The translations under genes were made by a program, and so were the position numbers. A DNA stretch of 64,000 nucleotides, taken from contig NZ_JBDUUH010000001.1 of NCBI RefSeq assembly GCF_039939195.1, positions 310,001-374,000 of the forward strand. The letters run 5' to 3'. The notes below the pieces were generated by a model. The model saw only the letters and a list, made by a program, of their open reading frames with translations, did no database searches and had not been told where the DNA came from. Below, piece after piece: positions 43,556 to 51,895 of the stretch (position 1 is its first letter; every line of letters starts with the position of its first letter). This DNA comes from Foliimonas ilicis. GTDB taxonomy: Bacteria; Pseudomonadota; Alphaproteobacteria; Rhizobiales; Rhizobiaceae.

Positions 43556-43571
43556 ATAAAGAAATCTTTAT
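43556..43571. promoter_or_regulatory. Candidate SahR operator upstream of ahcY
   Basis: ATAAAGAAATCTTTAT has perfect 7-bp arms (ATAAAGA/TCTTTAT) around AA, 108 bp before the ahcY ATG. It resembles, from memory, the operator of SahR, the ArsR-type SAH-responsive regulator of methionine-cycle genes in Proteobacteria. The palindrome is certain; the regulator is not encoded in this window. Confidence 0.5.
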
Positions 43572-43606
43572 TCGTGCATATGGCGTAGTGCCGTATGTCT
43601 TTGTCC

Positions 43607-43909
43607 TCAGACTTCCTCGCCGAAGCGGGCCGCAACGAGCTCTTCGAGCGCCTGCATGGCTTCTTCCGCCTCGGGCCCGGTGGCGCTGACATTGATGCTG
43701 CAGCCAGGACTGGCGGCCAGCATCATAAGGCCCATGATGGAGGTTCCGCCAACGCTGATGCCGTCTTTCTCGACGGATATGGCGGCATCGAACTTGCCCG
43801 CGACCTGTACGAATTTCGCAGAGGCCCGCGCATGCAGCCCGCGCTGGTTTACGATCGCAAGCACCTTGCTGATCGCCCCATTCTTGCGCACATCCGATGT
43901 CCCGATCAT
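43607..43909 (-). CDS. HPr phosphocarrier protein of the regulatory PTS
   Basis: 100-residue HPr with a roughly 10-residue N-terminal extension. The active histidine is His26 in NQRGLHARASAKFV, and the site for HprK is Ser57 in GGTSIMGLMMLAAS. In alphaproteobacteria this HPr does not serve sugar uptake but passes phosphate from EI-Ntr to EIIA proteins and is tuned by HprK. Its ATG overlaps the EIIA stop (ATGA). Start at ATG 43909; a shorter start is possible given the extension. It ends the bvrR-bvrS-hprK-EIIA-HPr run. Confidence 0.93.
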   Translation of the reverse strand: MIGTSDVRKNGAISKVLAIVNQRGLHARASAKFVQVAGKFDAAISVEKDGISVGGTSIMGLMMLAASPGCSINVSATGPEAEEAMQALEELVAARFGEEV

Positions 43910-44307
43910 TTACTGCTCAAAAGCTGCGACGCGACATTGATGTATTTTCGGCCTGCGGTTTGCGCTTCTTCAAGCGAAGCCTGCATGTTTCCGGCCTTGC
44001 GTACACTCGAAAGCTTGATGAGCATCGGCAGGTTCACGCCTGCGATAACCTCGGTGCGACCCGATTCCATCACCGATATTGCGAGGTTGGACGGCGTTCC
44101 GCCAAACATATCAGTCAGCACGATTACGCCCGACCCCGTATCGACGCGGGCAACTGCATCGACGATGTCGCGGCGACGCTGTTCCATATCGTCATCGGCA
44201 CCGATGCAGACCGTGTCGAAAAATTCCTGCGGGCCAACGACGTGCTCGACGGCGTTGCGGAATTCTTCAGCCAGCCGACCGTGCGTAACGAGCACGAGTC
44301 CAATCAT
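43906..44307 (-). CDS. PTS system EIIA component, mannose type
   Basis: 133-residue EIIA-Man domain protein. His9 in GLVLVTHGRLAEEF is the phosphorylation site, and VIVLTDMFGGTPSNLAI is the second conserved loop of the fold. No IIB, IIC or IID genes are nearby, so it is a regulatory output of the PTS chain rather than a sugar transporter part. It lies 137 bp downstream of hprK and overlaps HPr. Its partners cannot be read from sequence; in related bacteria this protein and the BvrR/S system are functionally linked. Confidence 0.92.
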   Translation of the reverse strand: MIGLVLVTHGRLAEEFRNAVEHVVGPQEFFDTVCIGADDDMEQRRRDIVDAVARVDTGSGVIVLTDMFGGTPSNLAISVMESGRTEVIAGVNLPMLIKLSSVRKAGNMQASLEEAQTAGRKYINVASQLLSSK

Positions 44308-44444
44308 TGTGCCTCGGCTCCCGTCATCGCCCCTTCACGGACCCTTGGTATGGTTACCTGCATTTCAATCCTTCACGGTCGGCAAGGAGGGCTATCTTGT
44401 CGAGGCGTGAATCGTTTACAAGCCCAAACTTTCATCAAATGCTG

Positions 44445-44930
44445 TCATTTTGACGCATTTTGGTCGCTCGACCGCCCGCTTTGGCCAAAAGGCAACAGCG
44501 AAAACCAGGCCTCGACCGCCTGAGCGGCACCCTGAACATCACGCAGCGGCAAATCGAGACAAGCTATGGTTGTGCCAAACATCGGTTGCGGCAACGCTTC
44601 CTGAAAACGCGGCGCGTTTTCCGAATCGACCAGCCGGACAACCATATCGAGAACCGCTTCGCCAACAAATGCAACGCGGCTGGGCTGAAATCCGCGAATC
44701 TCGACCAGCCCCGCGATTGGGTCCGGCGCACGACAAAGCAATTGTCCGCCCGGAAGCGCATCGAGAAAGAGCTGATCATCCGAAAGTAGCCGCGAAAATA
44801 TGCCCTTGGCGCGAAAACGCCGGATAAGGACAAGCGCCAGACCAGTCTTGCCCGATCCGGATTCGCCGGTAATCATCACGCATCGATCGCCAAGAACGAC
44901 CGCAGTTGCATGCGTGTTGTTGGCGGCCAT
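44445..44930 (-). CDS. hprK: HPr kinase/phosphorylase, short alphaproteobacterial form
   Basis: 161-residue protein corresponding only to the C-terminal catalytic domain of HprK (Firmicute proteins are about 310 residues). The P-loop is MITGESGSGKTGLALVLI near residue 22, followed by LLSDDQLFL, which carries the acid pair of the phosphorylase/kinase site, and GLVEIRGFQ (the HprK signature E-I-R-G). It phosphorylates Ser57 of HPr. The missing N-terminal domain is the norm in alphaproteobacteria, not a truncation. It begins 8 bp after the bvrS stop, so it is in the bvrRS operon. Confidence 0.92.
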   Translation of the reverse strand: MAANNTHATAVVLGDRCVMITGESGSGKTGLALVLIRRFRAKGIFSRLLSDDQLFLDALPGGQLLCRAPDPIAGLVEIRGFQPSRVAFVGEAVLDMVVRLVDSENAPRFQEALPQPMFGTTIACLDLPLRDVQGAAQAVEAWFSLLPFGQSGRSSDQNASK

Positions 44931-44938
44931 GTCGAGGA

Positions 44939-46720
44939 TCAGTCTTCGGTGGGCAATGCGACCGTGAAGCGCGCACCGCGCAAATCGCCGGGTTTCGTGC
45001 CCAGAATATTCTCGGCCGTCAGCGTACCGCCATGCGCTTCCACAATCTGGCGGCTGATGGAAAGACCAAGCCCGGAATTCTGCCCGAAAGCCTCGCCCGA
45101 AGGGCGATCCGTGTAAAACCGTTCGAAAATCCGCTCGATATTCTCGGCCCTGATACCCGGACCATTGTCCTCGACGGTAACGATGTTGAACTTGCCCACC
45201 CGCGACAGCGAAATGGTAACGGCACCGGTATCGTCCGGCACGAAAGAGCGCGCATTCTCGATCAGATTGGTGATGACCTGCCCGAGCCGCAAATCGTGAC
45301 CATTGACGAAATAGCCCTTATTGCCTTGCAGCTTGGCAGACTTGAACTCGATCTTGACCTTCTTTTTGTGACGGCCCGTATCCTGCGAAACCTCGACCAG
45401 ATCGCTGATAAAACCATTCAGATCGACCTTTTCGGCATCCTCGCGCGCCAGTTCGGCATCGAGACGCGAAGCATCTGAAATGTCGGTGATCAGGCGATCG
45501 AGACGACGAACGTCGTGCTGAATGATCTCCATCAGCCTTGCCCGCGAATTCTCGTTCTTGGCAAGTGGCAAGGTTTCGACCGCACTGCGCAACGAGGTCA
45601 GCGGATTTTTGAGCTCGTGACTGACATCTGCCGCGAAGCTCTCGATCGCCTCGATGCGCGCATATAGCGCGTTGGTCATGTCGCGCACCGATGCGGAAAG
45701 ATTGCCGATTTCATCCTGGCGATCCGAGAAATCAGGAATTTCCTCACGGCTTTTTGTGCCTCTGCGCACGCGCACCGCAGCGGCCGAAAGACGGCGCAGC
45801 GGATTTGCAATGGTGGACGCCAGAAGCAGCGACAGGATCGCCATGACGAGTGCTGCCACGCCGAACACACGCAGGATCGCCTTGCGTTCGGCAGCGACGA
45901 TCTTGTCGATGTCGCCACCCTCCGTCGAAAGCATCAGCACGCCGAGCACGCCGCGAAAGCGCTGGATCGGCACCGCGACCGAGACGATCTGCTCGCCCTG
46001 CTCGCTGATACGAACGATGGTGGACGGGCTGCCGGTCAGCGCCTGCATGACTTCGGGAAACGCAGCGCCGCTGCCGCCCGGCTGCTCGCGATAGACGGGA
46101 AGCTCACCGTTGCGGAAAAAGTCGAACACGAATTTCTGCGCCCGCTCGAAAATGTCAGGTTTGTCTTCCTGCACGGGTGGCAGATCATAACGAAGGATCT
46201 GCCCGCGCGAATAGAGATGGCGTGAATCGAGCAGAAGGTTGGTGTCGCGGTCGTAAATACGAGCGCGTGTTTTGGTTGGCGAGATCAGCCGCCGAAGAAC
46301 AGGCGCCACACGTTCGGGATTGATCGGGAAATCAAGACTGTCGAGCTGATCCGAGCCCGGCCCGATGCTCTCGCCTGCCTGAAGCTCCAAAAGCTTTTCC
46401 GGGTCGATGCTGATGGAATCGGTTTCGACGGTCGCCGAAGCGGCGATCGCGCCGGCAATGATCTCGCCCTGCGTCATCAGGCTTTCGACCCGCGCGTCGA
46501 TCAGGCCGTCGCGGAAAGTATTGAGATACAGAATGCCGACGAGAAGAACGGCGAGGCCTGTCAGATTGAGAAACAGGATTCGCCGCGTAAGGCTCGAAAA
46601 CACGTAATGGCCGAGCGTGCGCCGGATCGCCAGAAATATACGCGACAGCCAACCGGGCAGGTTCCAGCCTGCGCGCTTGGCCGCCGATCTGGGCTTCTTT
46701 AAATGGGCATCAATCGCCAT
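44939..46720 (-). CDS. bvrS: Two-component sensor histidine kinase BvrS (ChvG/ExoS family)
   Basis: 593-residue membrane sensor. Two transmembrane helices (about 40-62, and about 285-305) flank a large periplasmic domain; a HAMP linker (ANPLRRLSAAAVRVRRG) follows, then the H-box AADVSHELKNPLTSLRSAVETL with His368, the N-box LGQVITNLIENARSF and G-boxes VEDNGPGIRAENIERIFERFY and GLGLSISRQIVEAHGG. In Brucella BvrS senses the intracellular (acid, nutrient-poor) environment and controls outer-membrane composition and virulence; in rhizobia the homologue ChvG is essential for acid and envelope responses. 19 bp after bvrR. Confidence 0.92.
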   Translation of the reverse strand: MAIDAHLKKPRSAAKRAGWNLPGWLSRIFLAIRRTLGHYVFSSLTRRILFLNLTGLAVLLVGILYLNTFRDGLIDARVESLMTQGEIIAGAIAASATVETDSISIDPEKLLELQAGESIGPGSDQLDSLDFPINPERVAPVLRRLISPTKTRARIYDRDTNLLLDSRHLYSRGQILRYDLPPVQEDKPDIFERAQKFVFDFFRNGELPVYREQPGGSGAAFPEVMQALTGSPSTIVRISEQGEQIVSVAVPIQRFRGVLGVLMLSTEGGDIDKIVAAERKAILRVFGVAALVMAILSLLLASTIANPLRRLSAAAVRVRRGTKSREEIPDFSDRQDEIGNLSASVRDMTNALYARIEAIESFAADVSHELKNPLTSLRSAVETLPLAKNENSRARLMEIIQHDVRRLDRLITDISDASRLDAELAREDAEKVDLNGFISDLVEVSQDTGRHKKKVKIEFKSAKLQGNKGYFVNGHDLRLGQVITNLIENARSFVPDDTGAVTISLSRVGKFNIVTVEDNGPGIRAENIERIFERFYTDRPSGEAFGQNSGLGLSISRQIVEAHGGTLTAENILGTKPGDLRGARFTVALPTED

Positions 46721-46739
46721 GAATCAGCCGTTGCCGCGC

Positions 46740-47459
46740 TCACGCCTCGCGGAATCTGTAGCCAACTCCGTAAAGCGTCTCGATCATCTCGAAATCGTCA
46801 TCGACCGACTTGAACTTCTTACGCAGCCGCTTGATGTGGCTGTCGATGGTGCGGTCATCTACATAGACCTGCTCATCATACGCCGAATCCATCAGCGCAT
46901 CACGGCTTTTTACGACGCCGGGACGCTGCGCCAGCGAATGAAGGATGAGGAACTCGGTGACCGTCAGCGTCACAGGCTCGCCCTTCCAGGTGCAGGTGTG
47001 ACGTTCCTGGTCCATGACGAGCTGGCCGCGCTCGAGCGAACGCGCCTGCTGGTTCGGCGTTTTGGCAGCCGCTTCGCGTGCACTTGCACGGCGCAGCACA
47101 GCCTTGACGCGCTCTACCAGAAGGCGCTGCGAGAACGGTTTGCGGATGAAATCGTCGGCGCCCATCTTGAGGCCGAAAAGCTCATCGATCTCATCGTCCT
47201 TGGATGTCAGGAAGATTACCGGCAGATCGGACTTCTGGCGCAGCCTGCGCAGCAGCTCCATTCCATCCATGCGCGGCATCTTGATGTCCAGAATGGCAAG
47301 GTTCGGCGGACGCGCTGCCAGACCCTCGAGCGCGGAAGCACCATCCGTATAGGTCTCGACCCGATAGCCTTCGGACTCCAGAGCGATCGAAACCGATGTC
47401 AGGATGTTGCGGTCATCATCGACCAGGGCGATTGTTGCCATGTCAAGCTGCTCCCTCAT
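46740..47459 (-). CDS. bvrR: Two-component response regulator BvrR (ChvI family)
   Basis: 239-residue OmpR-type regulator. The receiver domain has the acidic pocket in ALVDDDRN, the phospho-acceptor Asp58 in LAILDIKMPRMDG, the Thr in VIFLTSKDDE and the Lys in DDFIRKPFS. The C-terminal winged helix (LTVTEFLILHSLAQRPGVVKSRDALMDSAY, VDDRTIDSHIKRLRKKF) binds DNA. Start chosen at ATG 47459 after AAGGGA; ATG 47441 (six residues later, after AGGGAG) is equally possible. Phosphorylated by BvrS. It is divergent from pckA, with a 343-bp shared control region. Confidence 0.92.
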   Translation of the reverse strand: MREQLDMATIALVDDDRNILTSVSIALESEGYRVETYTDGASALEGLAARPPNLAILDIKMPRMDGMELLRRLRQKSDLPVIFLTSKDDEIDELFGLKMGADDFIRKPFSQRLLVERVKAVLRRASAREAAAKTPNQQARSLERGQLVMDQERHTCTWKGEPVTLTVTEFLILHSLAQRPGVVKSRDALMDSAYDEQVYVDDRTIDSHIKRLRKKFKSVDDDFEMIETLYGVGYRFREA

Positions 47460-47802
47460 GAGCGGGTCCCTTCTAGTTGGAAACCGGCTTTTGCAGGACA
47501 AATTAGGTACAAAATGTGGCATAGACCCTTCGAAGTGCCACCGCAACCCCATGGCGGAGGCGCTCGAGGCGCTTAAACTTGTGCCGGGCAGCCAGCCACG
47601 CGGATCATCCGTTGCCGGCATGGTATGAATATTCCGCGCAATATAAACGATTTAAAAATAAATCAAAAAATTTAAATCGATTAATGATTTGAAATTGTTC
47701 GTTTTTTCTGTTTCTCCCAAATCTCGCCTCTAAAATCTGGAGGTTAGTCCAAGCGGCGGGTTCGTCCCGGCCTGATCTGAAACTTGGCCTCACGAGGGGT
47801 AA
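47460..47802. other. Divergent control region between bvrR and pckA
   Basis: 343 bp with no gene seen. The part next to bvrR is GC-rich; a markedly AT-rich stretch lies at about 47637-47705 with LacI-like palindromes (next entry). The part next to pckA has GAGG at 47794-47797, six bases before the ATG. Both promoters should lie here, but no strong -35/-10 pair could be chosen by eye. Confidence 0.6.
47648..47686. promoter_or_regulatory. AT-rich palindromes upstream of pckA, candidate LacI-type (PckR) sites
   Basis: CGATTTAAA (47648-47656) and TTTAAATCG (47671-47679) are a perfect 9-bp inverted repeat. The second copy runs into TTTAAATCGATTAATG (47671-47686), with a central AATCGATT palindrome typical of LacI-family operators. 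A further GATTTGAAA follows at 47686-47694. In rhizobia pckA is controlled by the LacI-type regulator PckR; I infer a similar site here. Confidence 0.45.
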
Positions 47803-49407
47803 ATGAGCGAAATCGGCAAACGTAATCACGGTATCGAAAAAGCGGGCCTGAAGACCTCAGGCGCGGTCCACTACAATTTGAGTGAGGCCGAGCTTTATGA
47901 GCAGGCTATTGCTCGCGGCGAGGCAAAGCTCACCGCAGCGGGCGCGCTGGTCGCTTATACCGGCCAGCATACGGGCCGTTCGCCGAAGGACAAATTCGTC
48001 GTTCGCGACGCCGCGACCGAGCCGCATATCTGGTGGGACAACAACAAGCCGATCACGCCGGAACAGTTCGATACGCTGCTTGCAGATTTTACAGCGCATC
48101 TGTCGGACAGGGATCTCTTCGTTCAGGATCTGATCGGCGGCGCAGACGCCGCGCAGTCGCTGCCGACGCGCGTCATCACCGAATATGCCTGGCATTCGTT
48201 GTTCATCCGCAATCTTCTGATCCGTCCGGAGCGTTCGGCACTGGCTGATTTTGCGGCAAAGATGACGATTATCGATCTGCCGTCCTTCAAGGCCGATCCG
48301 GCCCGTCACGGCTGCCGTACCGATACCGTCATCGCAATCGATTTCTCGCGCATGATCGTGCTGATCGGCGGAACTTCTTACGCGGGCGAAATGAAGAAGT
48401 CCGTTTTCACGGCGCTGAACTACCTTCTGCCCGAAAAGGGCGTCATGCCCATGCACTGCTCGGCAAATGAAGGGCCGGATGGCGACGCCGCCGTGTTCTT
48501 CGGCCTTTCCGGCACCGGCAAGACGACGCTTTCCGCCGACCCTTCGCGCACGCTTATCGGCGATGACGAGCATGGCTGGGGACCGGAAGGCATCTTCAAT
48601 TTCGAAGGCGGCTGCTATGCCAAGACGATCAAGCTTTCGGCCGAAGCCGAGCCTGAAATCTTTGCGACCACGCAGCGTTTCGGTACGGTTCTGGAAAACG
48701 TCGTTCTGGATGAAAGCCGCGTTCCCGATTTTGACGACGGTTCGCTGACCGAAAACACGCGCTGCGCCTATCCGCTGCATTTCATTCCGAATGCCAGCGC
48801 TACCGGGCTTGCAGCGCATCCGAAGAACATCATCATGCTGACCGCAGATGCGTTCGGCGTCATGCCGCCCATCGCGCGTCTCACGCCCGCACAGGCCATG
48901 TACCACTTCCTTTCCGGCTACACGGCCAAGGTTGCGGGCACCGAAAAGGGCGTCACCGAACCGGAGGCGACCTTCTCGACCTGTTTCGGCGCGCCCTTCA
49001 TGCCACGCCACCCTTCCGAATACGGCAATCTGCTGCGCGATCTCATCGCCCGTCACGGCGTCAATTGCTGGCTGGTGAACACCGGCTGGACCGGCGGTGC
49101 TTATGGCGTTGGCAAGCGCATGCCGATCAAGGCAACGCGTGCGCTGCTGGCTGCAGCACTCGACGGTTCGCTGAACGAAGTCGAGTTCCGCACGGATGCC
49201 AATTTCGGGTTCTCCGTGCCGGTATCTGTGCCGGGAGTCGACAGCTCGATCCTCGATCCGCGCTCGACCTGGGCGGATCAGGCAGCCTACGACCGTCAAG
49301 CTTCCAAGCTCGTCGGCATGTTCATCGACAATTTCGGCAAGTTCGAAAGCCACGTCGATGCCAGCGTGCGCGGTGCAGCGCCGCAGTCGCGCGAAGCAGC
49401 CGAATAG
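47803..49407 (+). CDS. pckA: Phosphoenolpyruvate carboxykinase (ATP)
   Basis: 534-residue gluconeogenic enzyme converting oxaloacetate and ATP to phosphoenolpyruvate, CO2 and ADP. Visible motifs are ALVAYTGQHTGRSPKDKFVV (substrate site), MHCSANEG, the kinase-1a loop FFGLSGTGKTTLSADPSR, metal-binding LIGDDEHGWG, and GWTGGAYGVGKRMPIK near the C-terminus. Full length. GAGGGG lies just before the ATG. Placement beside bvrRS and the regulatory PTS genes is conserved in Brucella and rhizobia, where PckA is required for growth on C4 acids and amino acids. Confidence 0.98.
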   Translation: MSEIGKRNHGIEKAGLKTSGAVHYNLSEAELYEQAIARGEAKLTAAGALVAYTGQHTGRSPKDKFVVRDAATEPHIWWDNNKPITPEQFDTLLADFTAHLSDRDLFVQDLIGGADAAQSLPTRVITEYAWHSLFIRNLLIRPERSALADFAAKMTIIDLPSFKADPARHGCRTDTVIAIDFSRMIVLIGGTSYAGEMKKSVFTALNYLLPEKGVMPMHCSANEGPDGDAAVFFGLSGTGKTTLSADPSRTLIGDDEHGWGPEGIFNFEGGCYAKTIKLSAEAEPEIFATTQRFGTVLENVVLDESRVPDFDDGSLTENTRCAYPLHFIPNASATGLAAHPKNIIMLTADAFGVMPPIARLTPAQAMYHFLSGYTAKVAGTEKGVTEPEATFSTCFGAPFMPRHPSEYGNLLRDLIARHGVNCWLVNTGWTGGAYGVGKRMPIKATRALLAAALDGSLNEVEFRTDANFGFSVPVSVPGVDSSILDPRSTWADQAAYDRQASKLVGMFIDNFGKFESHVDASVRGAAPQSREAAE

Positions 49408-49428
49408 GTTTTCATATCGTTCCAGATC

Positions 49429-49458
49429 AGGCCCGGCTCGTCCGGGCCTTTTCTTTTG
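49429..49458 (+). terminator. Rho-independent terminator of pckA
   Basis: AGGCCCGG (49429-49436) and CCGGGCCT (49442-49449) form an 8-bp stem with loop CTCGT, followed by TTTCTTTT. It lies 21 bp after the pckA stop and just before arfB. Confidence 0.9.
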
Positions 49459-49472
49459 CGCTTTGTCGCGGC

Positions 49473-49922
49473 ATGAGTAACCTCATGAGCGCCGACGAAA
49501 TCATCACAATCAGCCATGAGGCCGTCATTCACCCTGACGATCTGTCGGAGAGCTTTATCCGCTCATCCGGCCCCGGCGGGCAGAACGTCAACAAGGTCGC
49601 GACCGCCGTCCAGCTCCGCTTCGATGCGAAAAATGCCGCTGGCCTGTCAGAGCGTGTGCGCGAACGGGTCATCTCCATGGCGGGCAGCCGCGCTACCAAG
49701 GACGGCGTAATCGTCATCGAGGCCGGGCGCTTCCGCACGCAGGAGCAAAACCGCTCCGACGCGCGAGACCGATTGAGCGAACTCGTCGGCAAGGCTGCCG
49801 AACCGCCACCCAAGCCACGTCGCAAGACGCGGCCTTCGAAAGGCTCCGTCGAACGCCGCTTGAAAAGCAAGGCCGGGCGCTCGACCGTGAAAAAGCTGCG
49901 CGGCAAGATTTCGGACGACTGA
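49473..49922 (+). CDS. arfB: Alternative ribosome-rescue peptidyl-tRNA hydrolase ArfB (YaeJ)
   Basis: 149-residue GGQ-domain protein. Gly-Gly-Gln is at residues 35-37 in RSSGPGGQNVNKVATAV, and the basic C-terminal tail (KPRRKTRPSKGSVERRLKSK, then AGRSTVKKLRGK) is the part that enters the empty mRNA channel. It frees stalled ribosomes lacking a stop codon. The tail and length separate it from release factors RF1/RF2. ATG at 49473; the longer open frame upstream overlaps the pckA end and terminator. No strong RBS is seen, so expression may be low. Confidence 0.93.
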   Translation: MSNLMSADEIITISHEAVIHPDDLSESFIRSSGPGGQNVNKVATAVQLRFDAKNAAGLSERVRERVISMAGSRATKDGVIVIEAGRFRTQEQNRSDARDRLSELVGKAAEPPPKPRRKTRPSKGSVERRLKSKAGRSTVKKLRGKISDD

Positions 49923-49949
49923 TGCGCCCGCGCGCACTACATTCGATCT

Positions 49950-50567
49950 ATGCAGGTTCTTCCCAAAGGCATTCGCCACATCCCCTCTTTTCTCGACATT
50001 CAGGCGCAGCGCGCGCTTGTTGAAGAAATTCGCGAGATCGTGAAACAGGCGCCGCTTTACGTGCCGGAAATGCCGCGTACCGGAAAGCCGCTCAGCGTGC
50101 GCATGACCAATTGCGGGACGCTCGGCTGGGTCACCGACAAGGATCGCGGCTATCGATACCAGCCGACGCATCCGGCGACCGGCGAACCATGGCCGCCGAT
50201 ACCCGCATCGCTGCTGTCTCTCTGGAATGAAATTGCCGGTTATCCGCTTCCGCCAGAGGCATGTCTCGTCAATTTCTACACGGACACGGCCACGATGGGG
50301 CTGCATCAGGATCGCGACGAGAACAATCTCGAAGCGCCCGTACTGTCCGTATCATTGGGAGACGATTGCCTGTTTCGCGTCGGCGGCAAATCCCGCCACG
50401 ACCCGACCGTCTCGTTCAAGCTGCGAAGCGGCGACATCGTCGTTCTGGGCGGCGAAGGACGGCTGGCATTCCACGGGGTCGACCGGATTTATCCGACAAC
50501 TTCCGCACTTCTGAAAAAGGGCGGGCGGATCAACCTCACGTTAAGGCGTGTGACCAAGGCCGCCTAA
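49950..50567 (+). CDS. alkB: DNA oxidative demethylase AlkB
   Basis: 205-residue Fe(II)/2-oxoglutarate dioxygenase repairing 1-methyladenine and 3-methylcytosine. Metal ligands are His119 and Asp121 (GLHQDRDE) and His175 (AFHGVDRI); Arg193 and Arg199 in GGRINLTLRR bind 2-oxoglutarate and substrate. RMTNCGTLGWVTDKDRGYRY is the nucleotide-recognition lid of the AlkB type. It lies 27 bp after arfB, probably in the same transcript, and its stop overlaps that of coaA on the other strand by 4 bp. No Ada box was noticed. Confidence 0.95.
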   Translation: MQVLPKGIRHIPSFLDIQAQRALVEEIREIVKQAPLYVPEMPRTGKPLSVRMTNCGTLGWVTDKDRGYRYQPTHPATGEPWPPIPASLLSLWNEIAGYPLPPEACLVNFYTDTATMGLHQDRDENNLEAPVLSVSLGDDCLFRVGGKSRHDPTVSFKLRSGDIVVLGGEGRLAFHGVDRIYPTTSALLKKGGRINLTLRRVTKAA

Positions 50568-51553
50568 ATCTTACGAAGCGCCACTTCCGCAACGCGATGA
50601 TTGTCGCTCTTGCGCATGATGAGATCGGCGCGCGGGCGCGTCGGCAGAATATTCTCGCGCAGATTCTTCAGATTGATATTCGACCACAGCCCTTCGGCAA
50701 TTGCCTGCGCGGAATCCGGCGAGAGCTGCGAATAGCGATGGAAGAAGGATTGCGGGTTGCGAAATGCCGTGTCGCGCAGGCGCATGAAGCGCTGAATGTA
50801 CCAATTGTGGATCAGATCTTCGTCAGCATCGATGTAGATCGAGAAATCGAAGAAATCGGACACGAAGGGCACGAACTTCCCATCCTTGGGCAATTCTCGC
50901 GGCTGAAGCACGTTCAGCCCTTCGAAAATCAGAATGTCCGGCCGGTCGATGGTGACATATTCGCCGGGCATCACATCGTACGTAAGATGCGAATAAAGCG
51001 GCGCGCGGACATTTGGCTGGCCGGACTTAATCGCCGACAGGAACCGCAGAAGCGATCCGACATCGTAGCTGTCTGGAAAGCCCTTGCGCTCCATCAGGTT
51101 TTCGCGCCGCAGGACGGCGTTCGGATGAAGAAAGCCGTCGGTCGTCACCAGATCGACCTTGGGGCTGGACGGCCAGCGCCCCAAAAGTTCCTTCAGGACA
51201 CGCGCGGTCGTCGATTTCCCAACCGCGACCGATCCAGCCATGCCGATAATGAACGGCGTCTTGACCGGCTCACCGCCGCTGAAAAACACCTGCCGCTGCC
51301 GGAACAAAAGCTGGCTCGCCTCGACATGCGCATAGAGCAGCCGCGACAGCGAGAGATAGATGCGCCGCACTTCATCGAGATCGATGGGCTCGTAAAGCGA
51401 GGAAAGCCGCTGGACCTCGTCTTCGGTCAGCGTCAGCGGCGTGTCGGCACGAAATTCCGCCCAGCGTTCGGCGGTAAAGAACCGGTAGGGCGAATATCGT
51501 TCAGTGGGTGCGAGCTGGTCCATCGATCCACGAATCTCCCCGGCTCCGAACAT
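50564..51553 (-). CDS. coaA: Type I pantothenate kinase
   Basis: 329-residue CoaA, catalysing the first and controlling step of CoA synthesis (pantothenate plus ATP to 4'-phosphopantothenate). The P-loop GMAGSVAVGKSTTARVLKEL is near residue 105, followed by VDLVTTDGFLHPNAVL, FPDSYDVGSLLRFL, DILIFEGLNVLQ and DFSIYIDADEDLIHNWYIQRFMRLRDTAF. ATG 51553 used; ATG 51523 (MDQLAPTERYSPYRFF) gives a more family-like N-terminus but a poorly spaced RBS. It is the last gene of the his operon, 5 bp after hisE. Confidence 0.96.
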   Translation of the reverse strand: MFGAGEIRGSMDQLAPTERYSPYRFFTAERWAEFRADTPLTLTEDEVQRLSSLYEPIDLDEVRRIYLSLSRLLYAHVEASQLLFRQRQVFFSGGEPVKTPFIIGMAGSVAVGKSTTARVLKELLGRWPSSPKVDLVTTDGFLHPNAVLRRENLMERKGFPDSYDVGSLLRFLSAIKSGQPNVRAPLYSHLTYDVMPGEYVTIDRPDILIFEGLNVLQPRELPKDGKFVPFVSDFFDFSIYIDADEDLIHNWYIQRFMRLRDTAFRNPQSFFHRYSQLSPDSAQAIAEGLWSNINLKNLRENILPTRPRADLIMRKSDNHRVAEVALRKI

Positions 51554-51558
51554 TTCGG

Positions 51559-51885
51559 TCAGGCCTTGTCACCGCGGGCGGCCTTTTCGGCAACGCCTGA
51601 ACGGCCGGTACGGCTTTGCAGTTCCGCAAGTACATCGGAAAGCGGTACACCTGACAACGCCAGAACCACGAGCCAATGATAGATAAGGTCGGCGCTTTCT
51701 GAAACGACCGCCTCACGATCCTTGTGAACTGCCGCGATCACCGTTTCGACGGCTTCCTCGCCGAGCTTCTGCGCCGCCTTGTCGATGCCGCGCGCAAAAA
51801 GCTTCGCCGTCCATGAATCCGGGTCGCCGGAACGCGCGCGCTCCGCAATGATCTTTTCGAGGTCGTCAAACGAAAAATCGCTCAT
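51559..51885 (-). CDS. hisE: Phosphoribosyl-ATP pyrophosphatase
   Basis: 108-residue enzyme of histidine synthesis, step 2, converting phosphoribosyl-ATP to phosphoribosyl-AMP. The metal-binding EE...E..D pattern is in KLGEEAVETVIAAVHKDREAVVSESADLIYHWLVVL. ATG at 51885 chosen; the longer open frame upstream overlaps hisF in another frame. It is a separate gene, not fused to hisI. It lies 10 bp after hisF and 5 bp before coaA. Confidence 0.95.
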   Translation of the reverse strand: MSDFSFDDLEKIIAERARSGDPDSWTAKLFARGIDKAAQKLGEEAVETVIAAVHKDREAVVSESADLIYHWLVVLALSGVPLSDVLAELQSRTGRSGVAEKAARGDKA

Positions 51886-51895
51886 AACGGGCCGT

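Noticed and set aside
43448..43606. Possible SAH riboswitch in the ahcY leader
   Set aside because: No conserved pseudoknot pattern could be recognised by eye; the DNA palindrome explains the region better.
47857..49353. Minus-strand frame (498 codons) opposite pckA
   Set aside because: Shadow of pckA, with no start context and no family similarity.
50261..51679. Plus-strand frame (472 codons) opposite coaA
   Set aside because: Overlaps alkB in another frame and coaA in antisense; both of those have clear catalytic motifs.
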